A program made the position numbers and the translations under genes. Below the pieces are notes generated by a model, which searched no databases, was not told where the DNA came from, and saw nothing but the letters and a program-made list of their open reading frames with translations. Source: Legionella longbeachae (GTDB taxonomy: Bacteria > Pseudomonadota > Gammaproteobacteria > Legionellales > Legionellaceae). From it: a stretch of 12,693 nucleotides of DNA. Shown here one piece after another: positions 1 through 7,915 of this stretch. The stretch's first letter is position 1. Each line of letters opens with the position of its first letter. Where the stretch lies: assembly GCA_016191305.1 (NCBI GenBank), contig JACPOX010000045.1:1-12693 (forward strand), given 5' to 3'.

Positions 1-145
1 ATTAATAATCGAATGAGTACATATAGTTATATCAGCATTTTTCAGATATGTATAGATAAATGGAATTTCCATTAGAATAAGTGAAATTTAACTTCAATGA
101 ACCACGCGAAATGAAGAAAAAATTCAAAAATAAGGTTTAGTAAAG
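1..145. other. AT-rich leader before the ankyrin gene
   Basis: This AT-rich stretch has no convincing gene. It contains a small perfect inverted repeat (AATGGA / TCCATT at 59-73, 3-base loop) with no T-tract, so it is not a clear terminator. A TAAGG at 131-135, 10 bases before the ATG at 146, is the probable ribosome binding site of the ankyrin gene. No confident sigma-70 promoter, and no direct repeat of the kind bound by PmrA or CpxR, could be picked out by eye. Confidence 0.5.
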
Positions 146-1525
146 ATGATAACAAAAATCGAAAGTGAAATATCCCCACTAGCCTACTTATGTAGCAATA
201 TTCAAAAAATACTAATCAAATGTCCTTTAGCAGTAACAGAATTATGTGAAATAGCAAAACATATGACTGATGATAAAGGTAATACAGTATTACATTATCT
301 TGCAGTTCATGCATGTAGTGAAAGTGATTATAAGTTAATACAAACTCTAATCAATCAGGGACAAGATCTCACACAAAAAAATGCCGACGGCATGGCTGCG
401 TTTCACCTAGCTTGCTTGAATAACAACAATTTGGATGTCGTTAAATTATTATTTTCATTTGAGAAAAAAGAGGAATTGATTCATCGCTTCTACTATAATG
501 AGGAAAGCAAGAATTTCCGCGATGGTTTATCTTTACTAAGTCTGCTATGCGCAAAATTAAATACATTAAATAATTCGGCAAGAATTAAGACCATGCAATT
601 TCTTATTGAACAGGGTGCTGATGTTAATTCTTTCAATCACTTCACGATGCATATGCCATTAATGTGTGCTTTGAGTAGTGAACATCTTGATCTTGAAATT
701 ATTGAATTGTTATTAAAAAATGGCGCAAAACTAAATATTTCAGACGTACAAACTGTATGTGTCCAAAATAAACCAGAATGGACACTCCTTAGTGAACTAT
801 GCATCTTGTTCAAAAATAGAGCCAAAAAAATATCCAATAATCATTTAAGTGAGCCGTTAATTAAGGCAACAGAATTGTTACTAAGATATGGCGCAAATCC
901 AAATCGATTACGGAATTCTGGAAAGAAAATCTCTGAATTTGCTTTTGCCTTATTAGAGGGATACATCGATTTTCCTGAAATCCTGGAACTACTTTTATTG
1001 AATGGTGCTACTTTTACTTTAGATGAGTTTAAACAATACAATATTGATCTTAATGGAAATACGTCTTGCAAGCAATTTACAGACGGTGACTTAGAACTTA
1101 TTCTTTCTCTTTTTGTTGATTGTGTAGATCAAAAAGAACCAATGAAAATTCCGGCTGAGAGAATTAAGAATCATGAATTTTCTTATTTAATTAAATTCTA
1201 TCAAAAACAAAAATTAAACGACCCGTCTTTTTCAATTAAACCTCTGCTAGAAAAAAGACAATTGCAAAAATTTTCTGTTGATTTTTTTAAGAATTCAGCC
1301 AACATGACGCTTCTTTCAGATGCTGCGCAAAAAGCAATACTAATCTCAACATTATGTGTATTCAAAAATAAATTGGGCATTCGTTTCCCTAAACCTGTAT
1401 TTAAAAAAATCTTAGGAGAGGCTTTCTTAGGTAACTATGCATCAATATTTTGGCCTAATAATAAAATGAAAGAAGATCATGAGGAAAAACAATCTCATTT
1501 AACAATTGAGTATAGGAAAAATTAA
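146..1525 (+). CDS. Ankyrin-repeat protein, candidate secreted effector
   Basis: A 459-residue protein without signal peptide or membrane segment. Roughly residues 44-294 are degenerate ankyrin repeats. Clear examples are 44-76 (GNTVLH ... LINQG), 81-113 (DGMAAFHLAC ... VVKLL), 127-161 (ending FLIEQGADVN), 167-198 (IIELLLKNGAKLN), about 211-253 (ATELLLRYGANPN) and 259-290 (ILELLLLNGAT). Residues 295-459 show no recognised domain. The last 20 residues hold an acidic patch (KEDHEE, 442-447) and a Tyr at -4, which resembles the E-block and hydrophobic C-terminal features of Dot/Icm substrates. Ankyrin repeats bind proteins, so the partner is probably a host or bacterial protein, but nothing identifies it. 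The gene stands alone, 115 bases before corA and with no linked partner. The start is the ATG at 146, with TAAGG 10 bases upstream. Ankyrin fold confident; effector role inferred. Confidence 0.85.
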   Translation: MITKIESEISPLAYLCSNIQKILIKCPLAVTELCEIAKHMTDDKGNTVLHYLAVHACSESDYKLIQTLINQGQDLTQKNADGMAAFHLACLNNNNLDVVKLLFSFEKKEELIHRFYYNEESKNFRDGLSLLSLLCAKLNTLNNSARIKTMQFLIEQGADVNSFNHFTMHMPLMCALSSEHLDLEIIELLLKNGAKLNISDVQTVCVQNKPEWTLLSELCILFKNRAKKISNNHLSEPLIKATELLLRYGANPNRLRNSGKKISEFAFALLEGYIDFPEILELLLLNGATFTLDEFKQYNIDLNGNTSCKQFTDGDLELILSLFVDCVDQKEPMKIPAERIKNHEFSYLIKFYQKQKLNDPSFSIKPLLEKRQLQKFSVDFFKNSANMTLLSDAAQKAILISTLCVFKNKLGIRFPKPVFKKILGEAFLGNYASIFWPNNKMKEDHEEKQSHLTIEYRKN

Positions 1526-1640
1526 TGTTAGGCAGGATGTGAACTCTCTTCGATTAGTAGTGAATAAATCCGAATGACTATATTGATCTATTTAATACTT
1601 TCCTACACTCTTATAGTTACATAATAAAATAGAGCCTAGT

Positions 1641-2603
1641 ATGATTATTGCCAGTCAATTTATAGATCATTGGATCCAAAAAGAAATTAATAAAAGTAAT
1701 ACCAATTTGTTAAATGACTCGTTGTGGATTGATCTTGTTAATCCATCTCAAGAAGAAGAAGCTTTAATGGAGCATCATTTGGGTTTAAATATTCCTACCC
1801 GAGAAGAAATGCTTGAAATTGAATTATCCAGCCGATTATATAAAGAAAATGATGTATTGTTCATGACTGCCAACATGATTGCTCAGTCTGATTCAATATC
1901 ACCAAACCAAGATCCAGTTACATTTCTTATTACCAAAAAACAACTTATAACCATACGTTATATAGAACCGCAAGCCTTTAAATTGTTTATTTCTAGATTA
2001 AATAAGATGAAATATATAGATAATGCCGCATCTTTGCTTACTGAATTATTAGATGTAACTATAGATAGAATAGCGGATATCTTGGAACTAATTAACCATC
2101 AGCTAGAGAGTATTTCAAAAAGTATTTTCCAACAGAATGGAACTTCTAATCGAAATTACCAGCAGCTTTTGCAACAACTAGGTATCAATGGAGAACTTAC
2201 CTCTAAAATTGTTGAAAGTTTAATTTCGTTTAATCGACTAATTCCTTTTTTTGAGCAATATTCGATTATAAAAATTGAAGATAACGAGCATTTACGTTTA
2301 CATACATTAAGTAAAGATATTAGTTCGTTAAATGAACATGCCACTTTTCTCTCTCATAAAATCAGTTTTCTATTAGAGGCGACATTGGGAATGGTACAAA
2401 TTGAACAAAATGCCATTATTAAAATATTTTCGGTCGCAGCTGTTATTTTTCTACCACCTACATTAATCGCAAGTATTTATGGAATGAACTTTCACTTTAT
2501 GCCAGAACTATCTTGGAAATTCGGTTATTTAATAGCCTTTCTTTTAATGCTGCTTTCCTCATGGTTGCCCTATAGATATTTTAGGTACCGTAAGTGGTTA
2601 TAA
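1641..2603 (+). CDS. corA: CorA family divalent cation transporter
   Basis: A 320-residue protein matching the CorA family in length and layout. An N-terminal cytoplasmic domain (about 1-250) carries the family's WIDLVNPSQEEE segment (29-40) and the IPTREEMLEIE segment (51-61). A long helical stalk follows, then two C-terminal membrane helices (about 261-280 and 294-313). The signature YGMNF lies at 280-284, immediately after the first helix, with MPEL at 287-290 in the periplasmic loop. The protein ends in a short basic tail. CorA forms pentameric inner-membrane channels that let Mg2+ (also Co2+ or Ni2+) into the cell, with the cytoplasmic domain sensing Mg2+. Intact GMN suggests Mg2+ transport, but a zinc-exporting ZntB-like role cannot be excluded from sequence alone. 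The start at 1641 has only a weak upstream AGAG. The gene is monocistronic and convergent with the dacA operon. Confidence 0.93.
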   Translation: MIIASQFIDHWIQKEINKSNTNLLNDSLWIDLVNPSQEEEALMEHHLGLNIPTREEMLEIELSSRLYKENDVLFMTANMIAQSDSISPNQDPVTFLITKKQLITIRYIEPQAFKLFISRLNKMKYIDNAASLLTELLDVTIDRIADILELINHQLESISKSIFQQNGTSNRNYQQLLQQLGINGELTSKIVESLISFNRLIPFFEQYSIIKIEDNEHLRLHTLSKDISSLNEHATFLSHKISFLLEATLGMVQIEQNAIIKIFSVAAVIFLPPTLIASIYGMNFHFMPELSWKFGYLIAFLLMLLSSWLPYRYFRYRKWL

Positions 2604-2627
2604 CCAATAAAAGAGCAATGAATAGCT

Positions 2628-2655
2628 AAGCTAAAGCTATAAGCTTTTGCTTTTT
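2628..2655 (+). terminator. Probable rho-independent terminator of corA
   Basis: An 11-base stem with one mismatch (AAGCTAAAGCT at 2628-2638 against AGCTTTTGCTT at 2642-2652), an ATA loop and a following short T-run, 24 bases after the corA stop codon. The stem is AT-rich, so strength is uncertain. It overlaps the 3' end of the convergent minus-strand gene, whose stop codon (2637-2639) lies in the stem and loop. In the minus direction the stem is not followed by a T-run. Confidence 0.55.
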
Positions 2656-4676
2656 ATAAGAGTAATATAGGGTTGTGTTGGATATTTTGTTGTTTTAATC
2701 ATGCTATTTGGAAGTCTAATTTGTCGCATCACATAAGGATTTTCAGTTGGAAACATATAGCTAATTGGGTTGAGCAACCTTGAAATATTCCCCGGAATTT
2801 TTATCTGCTTAAGTGCAGAGGCAGATGGGTGAACGCTCCCAATCCATAATGGCTTATTAATATCTGTTAAATTATAATTTGATTTCCAAATACGTAACTC
2901 AAAAGTTAATTGAGATTGCATGTCGCTGTAAGTCATAATTAACATAGGTGCTTTGCTTTCATACAATTGAGTAAATAACGGCAATTTAACACTATTGGGT
3001 TGTTTATTAATAAGCATTAATAAATTTGTAAAAAATGAGTCTGTGTGTGATTTCCATCCATGTGCCACCAAGAAATTTTGTAGTGATTCTAAATTACCTG
3101 CGAATTGGATATTTAATAAACTGATTCTTTTTCCAACTCTGCTCATTTGATAAATAGGTAAAATAGGTTGTTTTTGTTGCCACCAAGTTTCGGAACTCAA
3201 TGAGAATTCTTTATGATAGGGAGTATGGTTATATGAGAGAGTTTGAAAATTAAAATAGGTAGATAATGATGTCGATAAGAGAACAGCAATCAAAAGAGGA
3301 AAAATCATTAATATAGAGTGAGATATTTTTTTGTGCTTCAAATGGGACTTTCTATATAGTAAACCAAAAATCAAGCTAAGCACTGTACCTGCACAGTAGG
3401 CCGTCAATACATCGCTAAGCCAATAATCACTTAAATAAATAGCCCCCAAACCACTTAAGCCTAGAATCGTGAATACAATTGTTTTTAATATATTAGTGAA
3501 TAGAGAGTAAGTATGATTGATATAAAACAAAATAAATCCATAAAGTGCTGTTGCTATTTGAAGGTTTATTGCGGGAAAAGATGACCCAGGTATAATAGTT
3601 AATATTCCTGTAGGTTTTGGAATATAAATAGTATATGCCAGTGTGTATGCCAGAATACTGCTAAAAATAGTGAGACTTAATAAGTAAAAAGCAGCAGCAA
3701 ATTTTTTGTGATAAACAAACCAACAACAAGAAATTGTAAAAACACTAATAAGGGTGGCTGTGCTGGTTAATTGAGTACAAAAAATAAAAAATGCTCTTAA
3801 TGTGGCTGTATTAAAACTTTGAAAAAATAGATGCGTGGGTAAATTAATAAAAGTAAGCCACTGTGTTGAAGTGGTTAATATTAAAAAAGTACTAAAAGCG
3901 AGCAAACAAAAAAATGCAATAAATACTATGGAGGCGGTAGGGAAATGATTTATTTCTTCTTTAGGAGTTAATGCATTATATATCTTAACTAAAATAAAAT
4001 TAGTTTTTAAGGTAAGCCAAAAGTTATGCAAATGAAGTTTTAAGAAGGAACTGAGAACTCTGATCATCCATTGAATCATTAAACTGATTAACCATATACC
4101 AGCAAGTAGAATAAGTATTAAAATGAATAAACGTGTGGCATTTTCAGCAGGTAATTCATGGCTAGCTGCTCCGATTATAACTCCGGGTATTATATATAAA
4201 AGGGACCATCCTATGGCAGATAGGAGGTTTGCACCAAAAAAGTGCCATTGTTTCATGTGCATTATTCCTGCAATTACTGGAATTATCGAGCGCAAAGGAC
4301 CAACAAAACGTCCGATTAACACGCTTTTACCACCATGTGTTGCGAAAAATTCTTTACCATATTGCAACCATCTGGGGTGTTTACTAAATGGCCAAATTTC
4401 GGTCAATTGTTCGCTATAAAAATAACCTAGTGCATAACTAAGACTATCTCCAACAACCGCGCCTGAAATAGCGGCCAATAGGGTAAGATCAATACGCATA
4501 ATTCCTGAACCAGCCAATATGCCTATTGCAGTCATGGTGACACTGCCTGGAATTATACTGCCTATAATCGCCAGCGATTCAGTTAAAGAAATAATAAAAG
4601 TTATAAATATAGACCACCGCGGGTTTTGTTGCAGCCACTCTGTAAGCGGTTGTACATAATCTACGAATAGATTCAT
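2637..4676 (-). CDS. DedA-PAP2-LssY_C three-domain membrane protein
   Basis: A 679-residue integral membrane protein built from three parts. Residues 1-205 are a DedA/SNARE-associated domain, with ESLAIIGSIIPG (33-44), the hallmark GRFVGPLRSIIPVIAG (122-137) and a YIIPG segment (161-165). DedA proteins are inner-membrane lipid transporters, some of which flip undecaprenyl phosphate. Residues about 245-445 form a PAP2-like helical bundle, but its catalytic motifs are altered: PKP (353-355) in the first motif, PAIN (368-371) instead of PSGH, and YLSDYWLSD (414-422), with Tyr418 where the catalytic His belongs and Ala412 near the usual Arg. Residues about 490-660 match the LssY C-terminal domain (IQFAGNLESLQNFL, LRIWKSNY, PLWIGSV). 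It is last in the dacA-ybeD-lipB operon, 6 bases after lipB; GAG lies 6 bases before its ATG. Likely role: envelope lipid handling, probably without phosphatase activity. Confidence 0.85.
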   Translation of the reverse strand: MNLFVDYVQPLTEWLQQNPRWSIFITFIISLTESLAIIGSIIPGSVTMTAIGILAGSGIMRIDLTLLAAISGAVVGDSLSYALGYFYSEQLTEIWPFSKHPRWLQYGKEFFATHGGKSVLIGRFVGPLRSIIPVIAGIMHMKQWHFFGANLLSAIGWSLLYIIPGVIIGAASHELPAENATRLFILILILLAGIWLISLMIQWMIRVLSSFLKLHLHNFWLTLKTNFILVKIYNALTPKEEINHFPTASIVFIAFFCLLAFSTFLILTTSTQWLTFINLPTHLFFQSFNTATLRAFFIFCTQLTSTATLISVFTISCCWFVYHKKFAAAFYLLSLTIFSSILAYTLAYTIYIPKPTGILTIIPGSSFPAINLQIATALYGFILFYINHTYSLFTNILKTIVFTILGLSGLGAIYLSDYWLSDVLTAYCAGTVLSLIFGLLYRKSHLKHKKISHSILMIFPLLIAVLLSTSLSTYFNFQTLSYNHTPYHKEFSLSSETWWQQKQPILPIYQMSRVGKRISLLNIQFAGNLESLQNFLVAHGWKSHTDSFFTNLLMLINKQPNSVKLPLFTQLYESKAPMLIMTYSDMQSQLTFELRIWKSNYNLTDINKPLWIGSVHPSASALKQIKIPGNISRLLNPISYMFPTENPYVMRQIRLPNSMIKTTKYPTQPYITLIKSKSL

Positions 4677-4682
4677 AATATC

Positions 4683-5285
4683 TCAGTGATTAAACTGTTG
4701 TAGAAAACATTGTACAAAATGCTGATTTATTTCATTTAACTGCACTGCTGGATAGAAATGGCTTATTTGAGTCATTTCCATTTTTGCAAATCCGCAAGGA
4801 TTAATCCCTGAAAATGGCTTTAAATCCATATCAACATTTAAAGCAATGCCATGATAAGTGCGTCCATTCTTTACTCTTAAACCTATTGAAGCAATTTTTT
4901 GTTCTTTGACATATACTCCGGGAGCACCGCAATGAATAGAGCCTTCGATTTTGTATTGTGCAAGTACGGAAAGTAACACTTGTTCTAATTGACTTACTAA
5001 TGTTCTTATACCTAAGTTTCTTCGGCTTATATCCATTAAAACATAAGCAACCATTTGCCCAGGTCCATGATAAGTTACCTGACCTCCACGATCAGATTGT
5101 ACTATAGGTATTAAAGCTGGGTTTAGGATATGCTCAGCTTTTCCAGCTTGTCCTTGAGTATATACTGGAAAATGTTCTAATAACCAAAGTTCATCTTGAG
5201 TATGGGCTTCACGTTTTTGCGTAAAATCTTTCATTTGCAGCCAAACATCGTTGTAATTTTGAATACCTAGCTGTCGTATTTTCAT
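4683..5285 (-). CDS. lipB: Octanoyl-[ACP]:protein N-octanoyltransferase LipB
   Basis: A 200-residue cytosolic enzyme that moves the octanoyl chain from acyl carrier protein to the lipoyl-domain lysine of E2 and H proteins, the first step of lipoate synthesis. The signature [12 protein letters not shown] is at 66-77. The catalytic pair is visible as Lys130 (in KIASIG, 130-135) and Cys164 (in [13 protein letters not shown], 161-173). Length agrees with the family (about 200-220 residues). Its ATG overlaps the ybeD stop codon by one base (TAATG), so translation is probably coupled. The lipoyl synthase gene lipA, often close to lipB in enterobacteria, is not in this window; the next gene is the DedA-PAP2-LssY_C protein. 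One substrate of this pathway would be the E2 partner of the AceE encoded at the right end. Confidence 0.97.
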   Translation of the reverse strand: MKIRQLGIQNYNDVWLQMKDFTQKREAHTQDELWLLEHFPVYTQGQAGKAEHILNPALIPIVQSDRGGQVTYHGPGQMVAYVLMDISRRNLGIRTLVSQLEQVLLSVLAQYKIEGSIHCGAPGVYVKEQKIASIGLRVKNGRTYHGIALNVDMDLKPFSGINPCGFAKMEMTQISHFYPAVQLNEINQHFVQCFLQQFNH

Positions 5286-5548
5286 TATAGAACCATTTTA
5301 ACTTCAGGATGCTGGGTAATTGCTCTATAAAATGTATCCAGCATTTCTTGATTTTCAGCATATACAGTAACAGTAATTGCCAAATAGTTAGAGTCTCTAC
5401 TCTTTTTATGAGTCATCGCATCGTGATCAAGTTTAGGAAAATGTGTGAGTGTAATTTCTCGAATTTCTTCAAAAAAAACAGAAGAATTATTCCCTATTAT
5501 TTTTATTGGGAAATAACAGGGAAATTCAATTAAAGTGGTATTAGTCAT
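5285..5548 (-). CDS. ybeD: YbeD/DUF493 family protein
   Basis: A small cytosolic protein of the DUF493 family, which has a ferredoxin-like ACT-type fold and is found between dacA and lipB in many gammaproteobacteria. I chose the ATG at 5548 (87 residues, the same length as E. coli YbeD) rather than the TTG at 5572, because the homologous region begins at this Met ([14 protein letters not shown], then a C-terminal EVKMVL like the family's end). The TTG would also place the start inside dacA. An AAGG lies about 12 bases upstream of the ATG, a weak ribosome binding site. The stop codon overlaps the lipB start by one base. The exact function is unknown; the location suggests a link to lipoate metabolism or envelope physiology. 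Confidence 0.9.
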   Translation of the reverse strand: MTNTTLIEFPCYFPIKIIGNNSSVFFEEIREITLTHFPKLDHDAMTHKKSRDSNYLAITVTVYAENQEMLDTFYRAITQHPEVKMVL

Positions 5549-5561
5549 ATTGAATAGAGCC

Positions 5562-6797
5562 TTAAGATCCAAACCAACGTTTAAATGCTAGGCGCACGGA
5601 ATCCTTGGTTCGCGTATAAAAACCACCAGCATGAACATCTTGCAAAGCGTAAAGAGGGCGAGTAGATAATATATTCGTATCAAATTGAACTACTAACTCT
5701 CCTACTTTATCACCTTTTTTAATTGGAGCTTCCAGGTGAGAGGGAATTTTTGTTGTAATACTCAGGCGTTGATATTGTCCAGTAGGTATAGTTATAAATT
5801 GATCTTGATTTAATCCTACAGCTACTTTTTCCGCTACCCCTTTATAAAGAGGGAGGTCTGTAATGGATTGACCTGATTTGTAAAGCTGATGTGTTTCGAA
5901 GAATCTGAAACCATAGTTTAGTAATTTTTCACTATCATCCGCACGAGAAGAATCGCTTGGTTCCCCTAAAACAACGGCTAATAAGCGCATATTTTCACGT
6001 TTTGCGGAAGATACGAGGCAAAAGCCTGCTTCGGTAGTATGACCAGTTTTTATTCCATCGACTTGATTGTCGCGCCATAATAATCGATTTCTGTTGGGTT
6101 GACGAATACCATTATAGGTAAACCATTTTTGCTTGTACCAATCGTAATATTGTGGAAAATCAACAATTAATGCTCGGCCAAGAATTGCTAAATCTTTTGC
6201 TGTAGTATATAAATTTGGGTCAGGTAGGCCCGTGCTGTCAGTAAAATGACTGTTTTTCATTCCTAGGTTTTGAGCTTGTTGGTTCATAATGTCGGTGAAG
6301 GAGTTTTCAGTTCCCCCGACATGCTCAGCCATAGCAACACAGGCATCATTTCCTGAATCAACAATAATTCCTTTGAGTAAGTCTTCAACGGGTACCTGTT
6401 GTCCTTCTTTAATGAACATACGTGAGCCACCTATTTTCCAGGCATCTCTGCTTACTCTTACATTGTCGTTTAGATGAATTTGATCATGATGAAGGGCGTT
6501 AGAAATAACATATAAAGTCATCATCTTGGTCAAACTGGCAGGAGGTAAGCGTTCCTCACTGTTTTTCTCAGCGATGATTTTTCCACTGTTCACGTCAATT
6601 AATATATATGCTTTGGCATTTATAATAGGAGCTGCAGGAGTAACCAAAGGCTTATTCGTTACTGATGCAACTGGTCTTTCTAAATCTGCGGTAGGGGTGG
6701 AAGGTAATGCTCCTTCATCAGCCATCGTATTTGTTGATTGCACAAATAAGGTGATAATAAACAATGTGGTTAATAAAATAGACGTTGCTCTTGTCAT
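5562..6797 (-). CDS. dacA: D-alanyl-D-alanine carboxypeptidase (PBP5/6 type)
   Basis: A 411-residue low-molecular-mass penicillin-binding protein that removes the terminal D-Ala from peptidoglycan stem pentapeptides in the periplasm. A signal peptide covers about residues 1-25 (hydrophobic LLTTLFIITLFV, cleavage near TMA-D). A Pro/Ala-rich linker precedes the catalytic domain, which has all three motifs: SLTK (88-91, Ser88 nucleophile), SGN (148-150) and KTG (250-252). Residues about 300-390 are the beta-rich PBP5 C-terminal domain, and the last 15 residues (SVRLAFKRWFG) form the amphipathic helix that docks this family on the inner membrane. I start it at 6797, not at the upstream in-frame ATG at 6932, because AGGTG lies 5 bases before it, the signal peptide begins there, and a good promoter would fall inside the longer frame. 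First gene of the dacA-ybeD-lipB-DedA/PAP2 operon. Confidence 0.96.
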   Translation of the reverse strand: MTRATSILLTTLFIITLFVQSTNTMADEGALPSTPTADLERPVASVTNKPLVTPAAPIINAKAYILIDVNSGKIIAEKNSEERLPPASLTKMMTLYVISNALHHDQIHLNDNVRVSRDAWKIGGSRMFIKEGQQVPVEDLLKGIIVDSGNDACVAMAEHVGGTENSFTDIMNQQAQNLGMKNSHFTDSTGLPDPNLYTTAKDLAILGRALIVDFPQYYDWYKQKWFTYNGIRQPNRNRLLWRDNQVDGIKTGHTTEAGFCLVSSAKRENMRLLAVVLGEPSDSSRADDSEKLLNYGFRFFETHQLYKSGQSITDLPLYKGVAEKVAVGLNQDQFITIPTGQYQRLSITTKIPSHLEAPIKKGDKVGELVVQFDTNILSTRPLYALQDVHAGGFYTRTKDSVRLAFKRWFGS

Positions 6798-7000
6798 GTT
6801 TTCACCTAGAGTAATTACAAAAACAACTATATTAACACAGCCTTTTGTATGCAACAAAATAGCAGATGAAAAATAATGATTTATTTTTAAGAATTTGTCT
6901 AGATAGCCGCCGGCTGTTAAAATGTTTTTCATAAATAGATCTTCGAAATTAATTGATATTTCTGTATATTAATCATAAACAATTATTCAAATTGGAAAAT
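6798..7000. promoter_or_regulatory. Shared divergent control region of dacA and rlpA
   Basis: This 203-base AT-rich interval separates the start codons of two divergent peptidoglycan genes. It holds the dacA promoter candidate on the minus strand. On the plus strand a TATATT (6965-6970) 17 bases after TTCGAA could be the rlpA promoter, but its -35 is poor. A GGAA just before 7001 is the likely rlpA ribosome binding site. No operator-like palindrome stands out. Confidence 0.35.
6826..6854 (-). promoter_or_regulatory. Candidate sigma-70 promoter of the dacA operon
   Basis: On the minus strand TTGCAT (6854-6849) is followed after exactly 17 bases by TATAGT (6831-6826), one mismatch from the -10 consensus. 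Transcription would start near 6819, leaving a leader of about 20 bases before the dacA ATG at 6797 with its AGGTG. The -35 matches only at TTG, so it is a moderate candidate judged by eye. Confidence 0.45.
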
Positions 7001-7840
7001 ATGCGAAAGATACTTATCGTTTTGATAATTCTATTAACAGGATGCCAAACTACAAATCAGTCTGCTGGCCAAGCATCATCGACAACTCGAAAACCAGCAA
7101 GATTTACTGTCCATAGTACGAACAATCAAATCTATAACCGCTATAGGTATAAAAATGAGCGATATACCCAATTTCAGGATGGGGCACCAACAAAACAACG
7201 AAAAATCAGCTTTAAAGAACCTATCCCAACCAAAGAGCCTTTAAGTCGATATGGCAATCCGACCGAATATTCTGTTGATGGTCGTTCTTATCAGGTAATG
7301 ACAAGTTCGTCGGGATATAAGACCCGTGGAATGGCTTCCTGGTATGGAACTAAATTTCATAAACAAAGAACTTCCAGTGGGGAACCTTACGATATGTATG
7401 TGATGTCAGCAGCTCATAAAACATTACCTTTGCCTACCTATGTTAAAGTTAAAAACTTAAACAATGGTAAAGTTGCTGTAGTTAAAGTAAATGACCGAGG
7501 TCCTTTTCATTCAGATAGGATTATTGATCTATCGTATGCCGCTGCTTTAAAACTCGGAGTGTTTCCGAAAGGGACAGCTCTTGTCGAAATTGAGACATTA
7601 ATGGGTCCAGCAGGACAAGCGCGATATTATCTTCAGGCAGGAGCTTTTTCAACAGAAGCTTCAGCAAAAAATTTAAAGGAAAAATTAACTCGTATTACTC
7701 CATCTCCTGTCTACATAGAACATTACAAGCAACATTACATTGTTAGGGTAGGGCCTTTTGGCACAAAAAATATGGCAGATGGTTTGAAGCGTAAATTGGC
7801 AATGAATGGTGTTACTGGATCTTTTTCTGTTTTGATTTAG
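7001..7840 (+). CDS. rlpA: Septal ring lytic transglycosylase lipoprotein RlpA
   Basis: A 279-residue outer-membrane lipoprotein that cleaves glycan strands lacking stem peptides, mostly at the division septum. A short signal peptide ends in the lipobox LLTGC (11-15), with Cys15 as lipidation site. A low-complexity basic and Tyr-rich linker (about 16-105) leads to the double-psi beta-barrel domain (about 109-198: GMASWYG, then VKVNDRGPF). The catalytic acidic residues of the family correspond to Glu128 (GEPYD) and Asp165 (NDRGP), with His139 nearby. A C-terminal SPOR domain (about 206-279, YYLQAGAF ... YIVRVGPF) would bind denuded glycan at the septum. I start it at 7001 because the longer frame from 6953 would put 16 residues before the signal peptide and spoil it. 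Divergent from dacA, whose product trims peptides in the same polymer. Confidence 0.95.
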   Translation: MRKILIVLIILLTGCQTTNQSAGQASSTTRKPARFTVHSTNNQIYNRYRYKNERYTQFQDGAPTKQRKISFKEPIPTKEPLSRYGNPTEYSVDGRSYQVMTSSSGYKTRGMASWYGTKFHKQRTSSGEPYDMYVMSAAHKTLPLPTYVKVKNLNNGKVAVVKVNDRGPFHSDRIIDLSYAAALKLGVFPKGTALVEIETLMGPAGQARYYLQAGAFSTEASAKNLKEKLTRITPSPVYIEHYKQHYIVRVGPFGTKNMADGLKRKLAMNGVTGSFSVLI

Positions 7841-7915
7841 CATATACTCTTAGGACATTGAAGGTATTGCAAAGCTCTCTACATAAGGTGTAGGTTGCAC
7901 TGCCATTAAGGAATT

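Noticed and set aside
59..73. Inverted repeat AATGGA-ATT-TCCATT as terminator or operator
   Set aside because: A 6-base AT-rich stem without T-run is expected by chance in DNA of this composition.
637..1071. Two minus-strand frames inside the ankyrin gene
   Set aside because: The opposite strand encodes clear ankyrin repeats, and the antisense frames lack motifs and start signals.
1526..1640. corA promoter at TATAGT (1612-1617)
   Set aside because: The -10 is good, but no -35-like hexamer sits at 16-18 bases; the nearest TTGATC is 23 bases away.
4123..4419. Open frame on the plus strand inside the DedA domain
   Set aside because: It lies fully antisense to a domain-verified coding region and its translation shows no recognisable motif.
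5549..5572. TTG start for YbeD overlapping the end of dacA
   Set aside because: Starting at the ATG at 5548 gives the same length as E. coli YbeD and matches where homology begins.
6526..6876. 116-codon plus-strand frame over the start of dacA
   Set aside because: It is antisense to the signal peptide, linker and promoter of dacA and has no ribosome binding site or family resemblance.
6798..6932. 45-residue N-terminal extension of DacA from an upstream ATG
   Set aside because: It would bury the signal peptide and overlap the best promoter; the ATG at 6797 has AGGTG at good spacing.
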